NCBI RefSeq assembly: GCF_000802205.1
Contig: NZ_CP012850.1
Location: 2,542,001-2,606,000 of the forward strand
DNA from: Candidatus Nitrosocosmicus oleophilus
GTDB taxonomy: Archaea; Thermoproteota; Nitrososphaeria; Nitrososphaerales; Nitrososphaeraceae
Direction of reading: 5' to 3'
DNA: 64,000 nucleotides
The position numbers and the translations under genes are program-made. The stretch's first letter is position 1, and every line of letters begins with the position of its first letter. The notes under the pieces were generated by a model. That model searched no databases. It was not told the DNA's origin and was given only the letters and a program-made list of their open reading frames with translations. This document shows, in pieces, positions 50,207-58,011 of this stretch.

Positions 50207-50580
50207 GGTTCGAAGCCTGCATTCTAAATAGATGTAGTGCATAAAGGATAAAATAAAATGGTTCGGTACATATTTTCCTTGTGGATTCGAGAACTATATG
50301 TTAAAGCATATAATAAACCGGTTGAACCTGGATATCGATTGTAGTAACAAGGAATTTTGACCTGTTTAACTTATTAGAGTAAAGTATAATTAAAGATGGA
50401 ATCTATTTGATGTTTCTAGTCACTTAAGATATGTGACAAATACTGCATAAACCAAGTGTGGACTTAAAAAATGGTCTGTACTGTAGTGTTAAGTCTCTTT
50501 CGAATAGTACAATGTTCAATAAGAATATATAGTAAGAGTTCTCTATTTTCTATTGATTGCAAAGCCATACAAAAACAGGG
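50207..50580. other. Intergenic region with IS debris
   Basis: No further recognisable IS coding sequence. A TATATA near 50525-50531 is a candidate promoter for the next gene. Confidence 0.35.
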
Positions 50581-50835
50581 ATGGTAGAACAAACCAGTAC
50601 CAATGGAGAAAAAGTAGATTTAGTATCAAGTACTCGAGAGCAGATTATGGATTGGTATTATCTCAAATACCAACATGATCATAGTTTTGTGATCGGAGAT
50701 AATAAGTTAAAGCGTAATGTTGAAGTTATGACTGGTAAGCATGCTCTATATTGTTCATTTCATGATACTCGCAATGTAGAACACGGCTGCGAACATATTA
50801 GATTTATCAAAATGTTAATTGAAAGACAAAATTAA
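50581..50835 (+). CDS. Small Cys/His (probable zinc) protein
   Basis: 84 residues from ATG 50581 (a TTG eight codons earlier is possible). The C-terminal half has a likely zinc site, CSFH then CEHIRF (C-x2-H...C-x2-H), spaced like SWIM-type fingers. The N-terminus is helical and polar. SWIM-like sites mediate protein or DNA contacts. Single gene. Confidence 0.65.
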   Translation: MVEQTSTNGEKVDLVSSTREQIMDWYYLKYQHDHSFVIGDNKLKRNVEVMTGKHALYCSFHDTRNVEHGCEHIRFIKMLIERQN

Positions 50836-50969
50836 GCTGTTGGGTTTTTTGCTACAACCTTGAATATTTTGAACCCTTGCACCTTTTTAATTTATTCATA
50901 AAATGAATTTTCCGACTTTTTGGATTTACAGAAATTCTCCGTGACAACTGGTTATTGGAAAACAAGTTA

Positions 50970-51402
50970 TATGTAGAACTGGTATAGAAATGGATTCAAG
51001 GTCTATATACCGCTTAACCTAGATCATTTAGAAAAAATCTTTGAGTTCAATAAGATTGTTGATTCCTTTAATTTTACTGGATTTACTCCTACCAATAACA
51101 CTCTAAATTCTGAATTTGGATCATCTTACTCTACATCTGATACCACTCAGTCAATGGATCCTTATACTCAAGTTTTTGGAATCTATATGGATTGTGCCAA
51201 GCTAATTAATACAAACTTGATGCAAATCTTGGATTATGTTTATGTAGATGGTAATTTTTTGATAATAATCTATGAATTCAATGAACATTTTGACCTGAAG
51301 TCGACCTTTTTGTGTCCACCATATCTAAAACTAGTATTTTACCTCAAGTACGTTGGTTTACGTGATGGAGCAATGAGCCTAATGTTGATTAGGCTTTATT
51401 AA
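50970..51402 (+). pseudogene. Unrecognised decayed or unstarted coding frame
   Basis: An open frame from about 50976 runs to TAA at 51402 with protein-like content (NGFKVYIPLNLDHLEKIFEF, then VFGIYMDCAKLINTNLMQIL, then CPPYLKLVFYLKYVGLRDGA). The first start codon comes only at 51154, after about 60 codons of coherent sequence. It may be a truncated gene that lost its beginning. No family recognised. Confidence 0.35.
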
Positions 51403-51423
51403 ATCTGCTTTGTAATTTGATTT

Positions 51424-51996
51424 ATGGATTTACCTTGGGGTGATCCCCGTTCAAATAAATTCGCTACATCAATAGGTTTGATAACATCGAATGGCCCTCA
51501 TGGTCATGATATCATGGCTTGTGAATGGACTCATCATCTTTCCTATAGACCTGGGCTTATAGCGGTTTCTTTAGGACCCACAAAGGCCACAGTCGAAAAC
51601 ATCAGAACCTTAAAAGAATTTGGAATTAACTTATGTGCGACTGATCAAACAATACTTGCTAGTGTGGCTGGAGGATATAGTGGAAGAGACTATGACAAAA
51701 TTAATGCTTTAAAGGATTTAGGGTTTCAGTTCTATCAAGCAGACACTATAGATGTATTGATGGTGAGGGGGGCTTCATTAAGTGTTGAATGCAAATTATT
51801 CAAAGAGGTCAAATTTGGCGATCATGTAATGTTAATAGGAGAGGTATCAGAGGCAATACATGATTCTGAAAAAGAATCATTAATCTACAATAATGGAAAA
51901 TATTGGTCTCTACAAGAAATAGATAAACCTCATAAAGACACACGTCAAAATATTAGAGATATTCTAAAAAAACATAGCAAACACTCTCAACAATAA
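51424..51996 (+). CDS. Flavin reductase-like FMN-binding protein
   Basis: 190 residues. It has the split-barrel flavin reductase fold of PF01613: GLITSNGPHGHDIMACEWTH near residues 18-37, then RPGLIAVSLGPTKATVENIR and the VEC.L.....GDH.MLIGEV strand-pair near residues 120-140. It binds FMN and uses NAD(P)H to reduce flavin or a bound substrate. The gene is single. Start ATG 51424, 21 bases after the previous frame ends. Confidence 0.88.
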   Translation: MDLPWGDPRSNKFATSIGLITSNGPHGHDIMACEWTHHLSYRPGLIAVSLGPTKATVENIRTLKEFGINLCATDQTILASVAGGYSGRDYDKINALKDLGFQFYQADTIDVLMVRGASLSVECKLFKEVKFGDHVMLIGEVSEAIHDSEKESLIYNNGKYWSLQEIDKPHKDTRQNIRDILKKHSKHSQQ

Positions 51997-52432
51997 TGAT
52001 GAAGTTTAGTAAATCAATTATTCAAGTTCTTAACTTTTGGAGATGATATAAAAATTGAATATATTTAGGAGTCGATTATAATTTTTTATGGGGAATGTAC
52101 CTTAATGACAAATTAAAATCTCCGAGAGATATTTTTGACCTACCAATGACTTTCCTGTATTCGACAATATAATGAGTGTTTATCCATCGTCATCAATTGG
52201 CCCAAGAGGCTTACCTCCGATATCGGTTCTAATAAATAGAATCCAGCATTATAGATATTTAGAAAAATATACAAAGTTCTCAGAGACTGTATGAATTGGG
52301 CCGAAAGTTGCGTAATACAAATTTGGTGCAAAGACTGGATCCTTCTTCCAGGATGTTTGTTGTAAAGTCACTGTCAGTGGTAATGTCACATATTGATAGT
52401 GGAGCACTTACAGTCGTTGGGAGGAGGCACTC
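51997..52432. other. Intergenic region, no gene seen
   Basis: AT-rich; convergent spacer. Confidence 0.35.
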
Positions 52433-53221
52433 CTAATACGGTGCTTTCCCAACGGAGTTGCCAGTGGGACTGTAATGGCATACTAAATAGTCATTGACAC
52501 TGGCTGACGCTACACCACAACCGACCTGTTTTGTGTCCTTCCATACCATCTGCGTGTAATGACCTACCATAGGTGCATTCTCCTCTGTCAATACGCCACC
52601 ATGCCAATTCTCCTTTTCGACGGCCCAACTCTCGACCATTTTGGTCAAAGTATCTAGGTTCCCTGGAGAATTCCCATGGCTCTGCCCAGCTATGTTCTCG
52701 CCATATGAAAAGTCGTCCGAGTGGACCATTTGATCGATCGTCGCCATATGTTCGGCCCAAGTCTGGGCGCTGGCGGCGAGGCTATCACTCCAGGTTAGTG
52801 GTGGAACTCCAACGTCAGCACGGTCGCGGTTATGGATCCCCAAGATAGTGTTGACGATATCCGCTGCATTTCCGGTATTGTTACTCAACGTAGATTCAGT
52901 GGGGATAGAGGGATTATTTTCCGAAATTGTCGTTGATAAATCAGCATTATTATCAGTAGACCCGCTATCTGATGCGTCACTATTATCAGTAGACCCGCTA
53001 TCTGATGCGTCACTATTATCAGTAGACCCGCTATCTGATGCGTCACTATTATCAGTAGACCCGCTATCTGATGCGTCACTATTATCAGTAGACCCGCTAT
53101 CTGATGCGTCACTATTATCATCGGGGTTAGTCCTGGCCCCACTAGCATACATGATTGCTGAAGTAGGTAAAACCATTGAAATCATGATTAAGAATATCAA
53201 TGAAATACTTATTTGATTCAT
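52433..53221 (-). CDS. Secreted CAP/SCP-domain protein with NSDASDSGSTD repeats
   Basis: About 262 residues from ATG 53221 (MNQISISLIFLIMISMVLPT), set by a TATA box about 25 bases upstream; the frame opens 18 codons earlier. A signal peptide is followed by five 11-residue repeats, a Thr/Ser linker, and a CAP domain of about 140 residues: HNRDRADVGVPPLTWSDSLA, WAEHMATIDQMVHS, YGENIAG, then GHYTQMVWKDTKQVGCG and YLVCHYSPTGN. The CAP His/Glu pocket residues are present. The domain DNA is clearly richer in G+C than its surroundings. CAP proteins bind lipids or peptides in the envelope. Confidence 0.93.
   Translation of the reverse strand: MNQISISLIFLIMISMVLPTSAIMYASGARTNPDDNSDASDSGSTDNSDASDSGSTDNSDASDSGSTDNSDASDSGSTDNSDASDSGSTDNNADLSTTISENNPSIPTESTLSNNTGNAADIVNTILGIHNRDRADVGVPPLTWSDSLAASAQTWAEHMATIDQMVHSDDFSYGENIAGQSHGNSPGNLDTLTKMVESWAVEKENWHGGVLTEENAPMVGHYTQMVWKDTKQVGCGVASASVNDYLVCHYSPTGNSVGKAPY
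52949..53113. repeat. 33-bp tandem repeat, five copies
   Basis: Five identical 33-base units beginning ATTATCAGTAGACCCGCTAT, each coding 11 residues on the minus strand. Confidence 0.95.
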
Positions 53222-53240
53222 TGTTGCCACTGCCTTGACA

Positions 53241-53252
53241 TTATATATAAAG
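53241..53252 (-). promoter_or_regulatory. TATA box for the CAP-domain gene
   Basis: CTTTATATATAA on the minus strand, about 20-30 bases before ATG 53221. Confidence 0.55.
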
Positions 53253-53599
53253 CCATTGTTACATGAAAAGGCCAAAGTATAAAATTCTAAATGTATGAAA
53301 ATTTGAGTTTTCTTATCAATACCTTATCAAGTAATTAATTCAATTGATTTTGACTATCTTGATAGTCCCATTTTAGAGATTTGGTCAAAGTGTTAGCTTA
53401 AGATGAGGCTATAGTTACTATGATGATGGAGGATGATCCACAAGAAAGTAATACAATTTTGGACCAAATATTTAGTTCATTAAAAATGTCTAGATTTAAA
53501 ATAAGGTTCAAGTAATAATGATCAAGATTTACTAATTTGTGACTTACTATTACAGGGGTTATTGTTTTTTTAAATGTAACAGCTTGTCTTCTTGAGTAA
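53253..53599. other. Region beyond the integrase relic
   Basis: The frame of the integrase relic continues open to 53398, but no longer matches integrase after the att-like site. AT-rich, otherwise empty. Confidence 0.35.
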
Positions 53600-53623
53600 G
53601 GCGCCGGTGGAGGGATTTGAACC
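53600..53623 (-). other. Candidate att scar: tRNA 3'-end-like sequence
   Basis: Read on the minus strand, the 24 bases give a T-loop (GGTTCAAATCC) followed by CTCCACCGGCGCC, the layout of a tRNA 3' end for a tRNA beginning GCCGGTG. The 5' part is absent. It sits exactly where the integrase coding similarity ends. It does not match the 3' end of the tRNA at 54654. Confidence 0.5.
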
Positions 53624-54575
53624 ATTGGTTTATAGTAATGCTGCACAATACCTGTATCGTGTGACACGAATATAGAAATATTTATGGATTTCATGACCTT
53701 TTGAGTTTCAGTTTCAAAGAACTTTCAGAAGCCATCTAACTCTTTGAAACAATATCTATTGCCGCACTTTGTATTTTCCCTTACCCCTTGAACCTTCCAG
53801 ATATCGTTTATCAACATTCTAATTCTATCAACCCCAGACTTCGTTGGATGTTTTGCGAGTCCCAAGTAATTACCGTATCTTTTGCTTTTTATTTGTCATA
53901 AATTACGCATAATCCAAGAATCGTATATTATATTTTCTCCAAATGATTGACGAAAATCCATCCAGTCTTTAATAGCAAGGTACGCTTCATTAGTAATGAA
54001 TGATGCATAATATTTACTGGTCTCGATATCGAGAACTTTAATTCTTACTGCAATGATAGAATCATTAAGAATAATAGGTATTATGTCGCCCCATTTAAGA
54101 TAACTCCAAGATCCGACTCGTCTTCTGGAAGAAATCATAGTTAAAACTATCGGCTCGATTCGTCGATCTGGATACTCTAATAATCTCCTAATTCCTTCTC
54201 GTGTAGGTAGACGGTCAATTGAGCATCGCTTTCTCGAAGTATCCCCTTTTTATATTATCTTCCAGTTGAATACCACTCCATTCATTTCGCAATAAAATTT
54301 TACAGGTTTTAAATAATTCCTAATCATCTCCACAGATATCTCTTCATCCTTGACTCTTTGGTTCTGGATTGTAAAGAATCTTAATAATCCGTTTTCAACA
54401 CAATGTCGCCTATTCTTTTGATTCATTTCATAAAGGGTAATGGATTGGGATTCAATCGAATCACCTTGTATATCAAGGGAATTGAGAAATACTTGTAGAG
54501 TTTTAGGCTATTGACGTTGCGATCCTTTGGCTCGTAGAGCATAAACAAATTTTTGATACGAATTAAATGTTAAAC
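53624..54575 (-). pseudogene. Archaeal tyrosine recombinase (integrase), four in-frame stops
   Basis: One continuous frame on the minus strand codes a thaumarchaeal-type integrase: KFVYALRAKGSQRQ, TAG at 54508-54510, PKTLQVFLNSLDIQ ... RNYLKPVKFYCEMNGVVFNW, TAA at 54250-54252, then RLPTREGIRRLLEYPDRRIE ... SSRRRVGSWSYLKWGDIIPI, TGA at 53896-53898, then LAKHPTKSGVDRI ... ELDGF, a TGA where Arg is expected, KFFETETQKVM, VSHDTGI and HYYKP. His and the nucleophile Tyr survive; the HxxR Arg is lost. No frameshift was seen. It lies beside a tRNA gene as integrases of mobile elements do. Confidence 0.82.
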
Positions 54576-54653
54576 TTGAATAGAAATATATCGAAGTTGA
54601 AATCATCCTTGCATCTACGATAGCCTGGGCCTTAAAAAAGAAGAGATCTCAAA

Positions 54654-54727
54654 TGGGCCCAAGGGGGTTTGAACCCCTGACCTACCGGTTATGAGCCGGT
54701 CGCTCTACCAGGCTAAGCTATGGGCCC
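54654..54727 (-). tRNA. tRNA with CAU anticodon (Met elongator or Ile2)
   Basis: 74 nt. Acceptor GGGCCCA pairs with TGGGCCC, discriminator A, no encoded CCA. D-arm TAGCTTAGCCTGGTAGAGC, anticodon arm ACCGG-CTCATAA-CCGGT, T-arm AGGGG-TTCAAAC-CCCCT. The anticodon stem lacks the three G-C pairs of initiator tRNA, so it is elongator Met or the lysidine/agmatidine-type Ile-CAU; sequence alone does not settle it. No intron. Its 3' end faces the integrase relic. Confidence 0.95.
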
Positions 54728-54781
54728 ATTCATTTTAGTTTAAAAATGAAATGAGTGTATAAAGGTTTTGTTTATAACTAA

Positions 54782-55462
54782 TTATGCCTCAAGATCTTGT
54801 CCTACATATTTGCTATAAACCGAATCTAATAGATTATTCTGGGCGGCCAAAGAAATTTTGACAGCATTTAGTATTGTTTGGTGTTTGTCTTCAGAGCAAT
54901 CGTTTAATATATTCTCCCAAACTTTGGCATGATAAATATCAACTTCCTTGTGAATAGTGAAGTAGCGATGAGAATCATCGTCAACTTTATTGTAAAATTC
55001 TATAAGCCCTTTGCTCTTAGTTTCACTGATCTTAGGTAATTCTTTTTCAAAAGCATAAAGACTTGCAACTCCCTCTTCGAAAGACGATTTAGAAATTTCT
55101 AGTAGACTATCTACAGCTTTTCTCGTCGAGGTTTCTCCAGGATACTCGTTCAATTCCTCTGATCTTACATTTAATGACGATGCAAACTCAATCCACGGTT
55201 CAATATGGTCTCTTTCTTCTTGTAAATTGCTCCTGATCAGATTATCATACTTTTCACTCTTGTTATTGATGAGTGTGTTCTCAACAAGTTGTGGCACATT
55301 TTTTACAAGTTGATAATATTCTTTTGAATAGCCAGCCAAATGATCTAAAGTAAGCTTACCTTCTTGCCACATCTGGTAAAACTTATGCTTCAACAAACTA
55401 CCTTTTTCAATCTCAGCATTAATTTGATCCATTAAAAGAGTCATACATTCTATTTTTGACAT
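54782..55462 (-). CDS. CADD-like heme-oxygenase-fold diiron protein
   Basis: 226 residues, all-helical TenA/PqqC-type fold. The start LLKHKFYQMWQEGKLTLDHL matches CADD proteins, with Tyr29 where the CADD sacrificial Tyr lies. Candidate diiron ligands are Glu and His in NLQEERDHIEPW, Glu in SSFEEGVASLYAFEKELP and Asp/His in DDDSHRYFTIHKEVDIYHAK. In Chlamydia and in Nitrosomonas, CADD-type proteins supply p-aminobenzoate for folate-like cofactors from a protein tyrosine. In an ammonia-oxidising archaeon it could feed tetrahydromethanopterin or folate synthesis (inference). Next to the tRNA. Confidence 0.78.
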   Translation of the reverse strand: MSKIECMTLLMDQINAEIEKGSLLKHKFYQMWQEGKLTLDHLAGYSKEYYQLVKNVPQLVENTLINNKSEKYDNLIRSNLQEERDHIEPWIEFASSLNVRSEELNEYPGETSTRKAVDSLLEISKSSFEEGVASLYAFEKELPKISETKSKGLIEFYNKVDDDSHRYFTIHKEVDIYHAKVWENILNDCSEDKHQTILNAVKISLAAQNNLLDSVYSKYVGQDLEA

Positions 55463-55586
55463 TTTCCAATAATAAACATTGTGCCTTTGCTATCGTGTGC
55501 ATAATTTTTAGTGCGGAATTATACATAAATCCATATATGTATAATCTATTCGCTAACTAGATAATAGCCTTAGTGTAATTATAGAG

Positions 55587-55850
55587 TTATTCAGTTTGTT
55601 CTATTATCTCCAGGATAATTTTCTTTCTCTCTATTTCAGCATGCATTTTAAACTCTTGCATTTTTAATCTGTAGTAGACCGCAAATTTCATGAGGTATAG
55701 AGAATATAAATGAGGATGTCTCTTCGCAATTCTTCTAACTTTTTTAGTAAATTGAAAGAGTTTAGTTCCCTTTGGAGAATTAATAAATAATTCATCCGAT
55801 TTTTCTTTTACCTTTGTTTTGGAAAGGTTAGTAGAGCCCTTTTTTGTCAT
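55587..55850 (-). CDS. Hypothetical basic helical protein
   Basis: 87 residues, strongly basic in the first two thirds (KKVRRIAKRHPHLYSLYLMK) then a charged amphipathic helix (EFKMHAEIERKKIILEIIEQ). It could bind nucleic acid or the membrane surface. It is upstream of the CADD-like gene in the same direction, with 124 bases between. No family recognised. Confidence 0.62.
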   Translation of the reverse strand: MTKKGSTNLSKTKVKEKSDELFINSPKGTKLFQFTKKVRRIAKRHPHLYSLYLMKFAVYYRLKMQEFKMHAEIERKKIILEIIEQTE

Positions 55851-55953
55851 TATCGTAAACGAACCATCAAATAATTACTTGATGTTTAATAACAAAGAAT
55901 CTAGCTATTTACAAAGTTAGTTCTCTATTTTGATTCTATAGCTTTTTGTCTTG

Positions 55954-56196
55954 ATGGCTAATTACGTAAAGAATTTTGATAATGCCACAGGCTCAAAAGA
56001 TGCTGGAAATATTCCAACAAATGCAATTGATGTTTATGAACAAACTAGATTCAGCTCTAATGAAGCTGTAGCATATTGGGAAGGAAGTTTCAAAACAGAA
56101 GTTATAGGAATTGCAGCAATTGATTTAGGATTATATAGGGCTAAGGAAAGAAAAACACCTATTAATTATACGAGCAACCAGGTCCTTAATCACTAA
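55954..56196 (+). CDS. Hypothetical small soluble protein
   Basis: 80 residues from ATG 55954 (a TTG lies immediately before). MANYVKNFDNATGSKDAG start, then YEQTRFSSNEAVAYWEGSFK and a hydrophobic strand GIAAIDLGLY. No cysteines, no membrane segment. Divergent from the 55587-55850 gene. Unknown. Confidence 0.6.
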   Translation: MANYVKNFDNATGSKDAGNIPTNAIDVYEQTRFSSNEAVAYWEGSFKTEVIGIAAIDLGLYRAKERKTPINYTSNQVLNH

Positions 56197-56318
56197 TGTA
56201 TTACTAATCATATATTAGAAATTTATGATAGTTTGGAGCACGAAAAATTAACTGTGTCTTCATTTTTTTCATTATAACATTTAAATCATAATTACATTTC
56301 CAGTTATCAGGTAAAGTT

Positions 56319-56576
56319 ATGGAAGTAATGAATCTCATTATATTAATCCATGTTATACTAGGATTCATTCTCGTTTATTTTGCCATTCGGGCTTATAAGA
56401 GGAGTAGGTATGTCCCAATGATCTATCTTGCAGCTGGTTTCTTACTAATAACAATAGGAGATACAATAATCGGTGACTCACTAGTTTTTGCGGATGAAAA
56501 AAGTAAAGAGATGATAGAAGAAATAGTAGAAATATTTGGGTTTGTATTAGTAATAATTGCCGTGTTAAAGAGTTGA
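56319..56576 (+). CDS. Three-helix membrane protein, DUF7521-like
   Basis: 85 residues: helices at about 4-22, 32-48 and 66-84, with the polar link AIRAYKRSRYVP after the first and DEKSKEMIEEIVE before the last. This resembles the small archaeal membrane proteins (DUF7521) found beside winged-helix regulators. Its stop codon overlaps the TTG start of the regulator, so the two are translationally coupled. It may be the sensing partner of the regulator (inference). Confidence 0.72.
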   Translation: MEVMNLIILIHVILGFILVYFAIRAYKRSRYVPMIYLAAGFLLITIGDTIIGDSLVFADEKSKEMIEEIVEIFGFVLVIIAVLKS

Positions 56577-56920
56577 GCGCTCCATCACCAGAAGATATCT
56601 TATCCTTTTTGACAGATAACACTAGTTTAACTATTTTGAAATTTCTTGATGGAAAAGAATACAGTACTCAACAAATTGCATCTAATTTAGAAATACCCTT
56701 ATCTTCAGCTTATAGAAAAGTAAACAAGTTAGAACAGCTAAAGATAATAAAAAAAACAAAAATTATCCGTAAAATGGATGGAACTGATGAATCATTCTAT
56801 ACATCTTGGATTGATGAAGTCCAAATAAACTTCAAAAACAATAGAATTACTTGCAAGATCAAAAATAAAGAGCACCAAGATAAAATAGTTCGGTTATGGC
56901 AGGGCTTCAGACACAATTAA
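56573..56920 (+). CDS. Winged-helix (ArsR/MarR-like) transcription regulator
   Basis: 115 residues. Helix-turn-helix at LTILKFLDGKEYSTQQIASN and LEIPLSSAYRKVNKLEQLKI, then a wing (IIKKTKIIRKMDGTDESFYT). The C-terminal part (VQINFKNNRITCKIKNKEHQ) is a short beta-rich effector or dimer region. TTG start overlapping the upstream stop. It likely controls its own small cluster with the membrane protein, the secreted protein at 57017 and the membrane protein at 57438. Confidence 0.85.
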   Translation: MSAPSPEDILSFLTDNTSLTILKFLDGKEYSTQQIASNLEIPLSSAYRKVNKLEQLKIIKKTKIIRKMDGTDESFYTSWIDEVQINFKNNRITCKIKNKEHQDKIVRLWQGFRHN

Positions 56921-57016
56921 AGCCTCCCAATCTACTTGTAAATATTCTTCTTGACCATTCTCAATAAATTGGAATGATAAGTAGTTTATTATTCCTAAAA
57001 TAATAGATGTCCCTAA

Positions 57017-57391
57017 ATGACTAACATATTACAAAACTATAGGAGGGTTGCCTTATTTTCAATTCTGGCCATTGTACCGCTGCTTTTAATTTCAAATAGC
57101 GTTATATCTTATGGACAAACCAACACAACAAATGCTACAAATCAAACAAGTACCTCTGGTGGTCCAAATAGCGGACTAATAAAATTGATTGATTCTGGTA
57201 TCTTAATGATAAAGAGTGGTGACAATGAGGGCGCAAAGAAATCATTGTTGCAAGCTGAATCAGGTTTAGAGGACAAACCAAATGTAAGCGGTGCAGAAAA
57301 ACACATCGAGGCTTCACTAAAAGCCTTAAAAGATAATGATACAAACGGAGCGTTAACTCATGCTGAAGATGCAAAGAAAGGTTTAGCCTAA
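57017..57391 (+). CDS. Small secreted helical protein
   Basis: 124 residues. A signal peptide (hydrophobic FSILAIVPLLLISNSVISYG) and a Thr/Asn-rich linker (TNTTNATNQTSTSGG) precede a helical domain with two similar halves: SGDNEGAKKSLLQAESGL and DNDTNGALTHAEDAKKGL. This looks like a TPR-like or SMR-type small helical bundle. N-glycosylation sites are dense in the linker. No family name. Confidence 0.7.
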   Translation: MTNILQNYRRVALFSILAIVPLLLISNSVISYGQTNTTNATNQTSTSGGPNSGLIKLIDSGILMIKSGDNEGAKKSLLQAESGLEDKPNVSGAEKHIEASLKALKDNDTNGALTHAEDAKKGLA

Positions 57392-57437
57392 TCTTATTTT
57401 TTTGTTTGGTACTAGCAAAAAATAATTTGTGATAAAA

Positions 57438-57875
57438 ATGAATAGAAATTTATTGATAGTTTATGCTTTATGTGGCATTCTTGTAGCCACAGGAATAGTT
57501 TATTTTCTTGTTGCATATGGTGAGTATACCGATTGGGTGGAATTACTAAACTTTGGTATCCATGATGAAACTACTGAAAAGCAGGTTGAAATTACGCTAT
57601 TCATTACTTCAGGTTTAATCTATTTGGGTCTTGTTTTATGGTTGATAAAAACAAGGTTTATGAAAAAATCGCCATACATAGCAGCTATAGTTGTTTCAGT
57701 TGCTTTGATAATAACGTATGCCGCTTCAAGAACAGTGGGTGTGCCAATTGTAGGTGTAGAACTCTATGTTGGAAAACTAGACGTGATTTCAAAAATCATG
57801 CAGGTTTTGGTGATTGCGCTATCCATTGTAGCTCTGTACAAGATTAAGAGACCGGTGTATAGTTTTACCAAATAG
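57438..57875 (+). CDS. Four-helix membrane protein
   Basis: 145 residues from ATG 57438 (GTG 57429 is an alternative). Helices at about 5-27, 53-71, 80-98 and 118-136. A conserved-looking loop TVGVPIVGVELYVGKLDVIS lies between helices 3 and 4. 46 bases downstream of the secreted protein and probably co-transcribed. Function unknown. Confidence 0.72.
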   Translation: MNRNLLIVYALCGILVATGIVYFLVAYGEYTDWVELLNFGIHDETTEKQVEITLFITSGLIYLGLVLWLIKTRFMKKSPYIAAIVVSVALIITYAASRTVGVPIVGVELYVGKLDVISKIMQVLVIALSIVALYKIKRPVYSFTK

Positions 57876-58011
57876 GCATTTAAACATCATGATGATAATT
57901 CATAAGAGTGAAGGTCCTGTCATAAATTGATGGATCCAAGCATTTGAAGATACTTTATTTTATCATCCACAATTTGTTGCCAAACACATTCTGTATTCTC
58001 AGTAAGAACTG

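Noticed and set aside
52491-52848. Open frames on other frames of the CAP domain
   Set aside because: They result from the higher G+C of that stretch and have no recognisable motif.
53600-53675. Complete tRNA at the 53600 scar
   Set aside because: Only the T-loop and acceptor 3' strand are present. No matching 5' acceptor, D-arm or anticodon arm precedes it.
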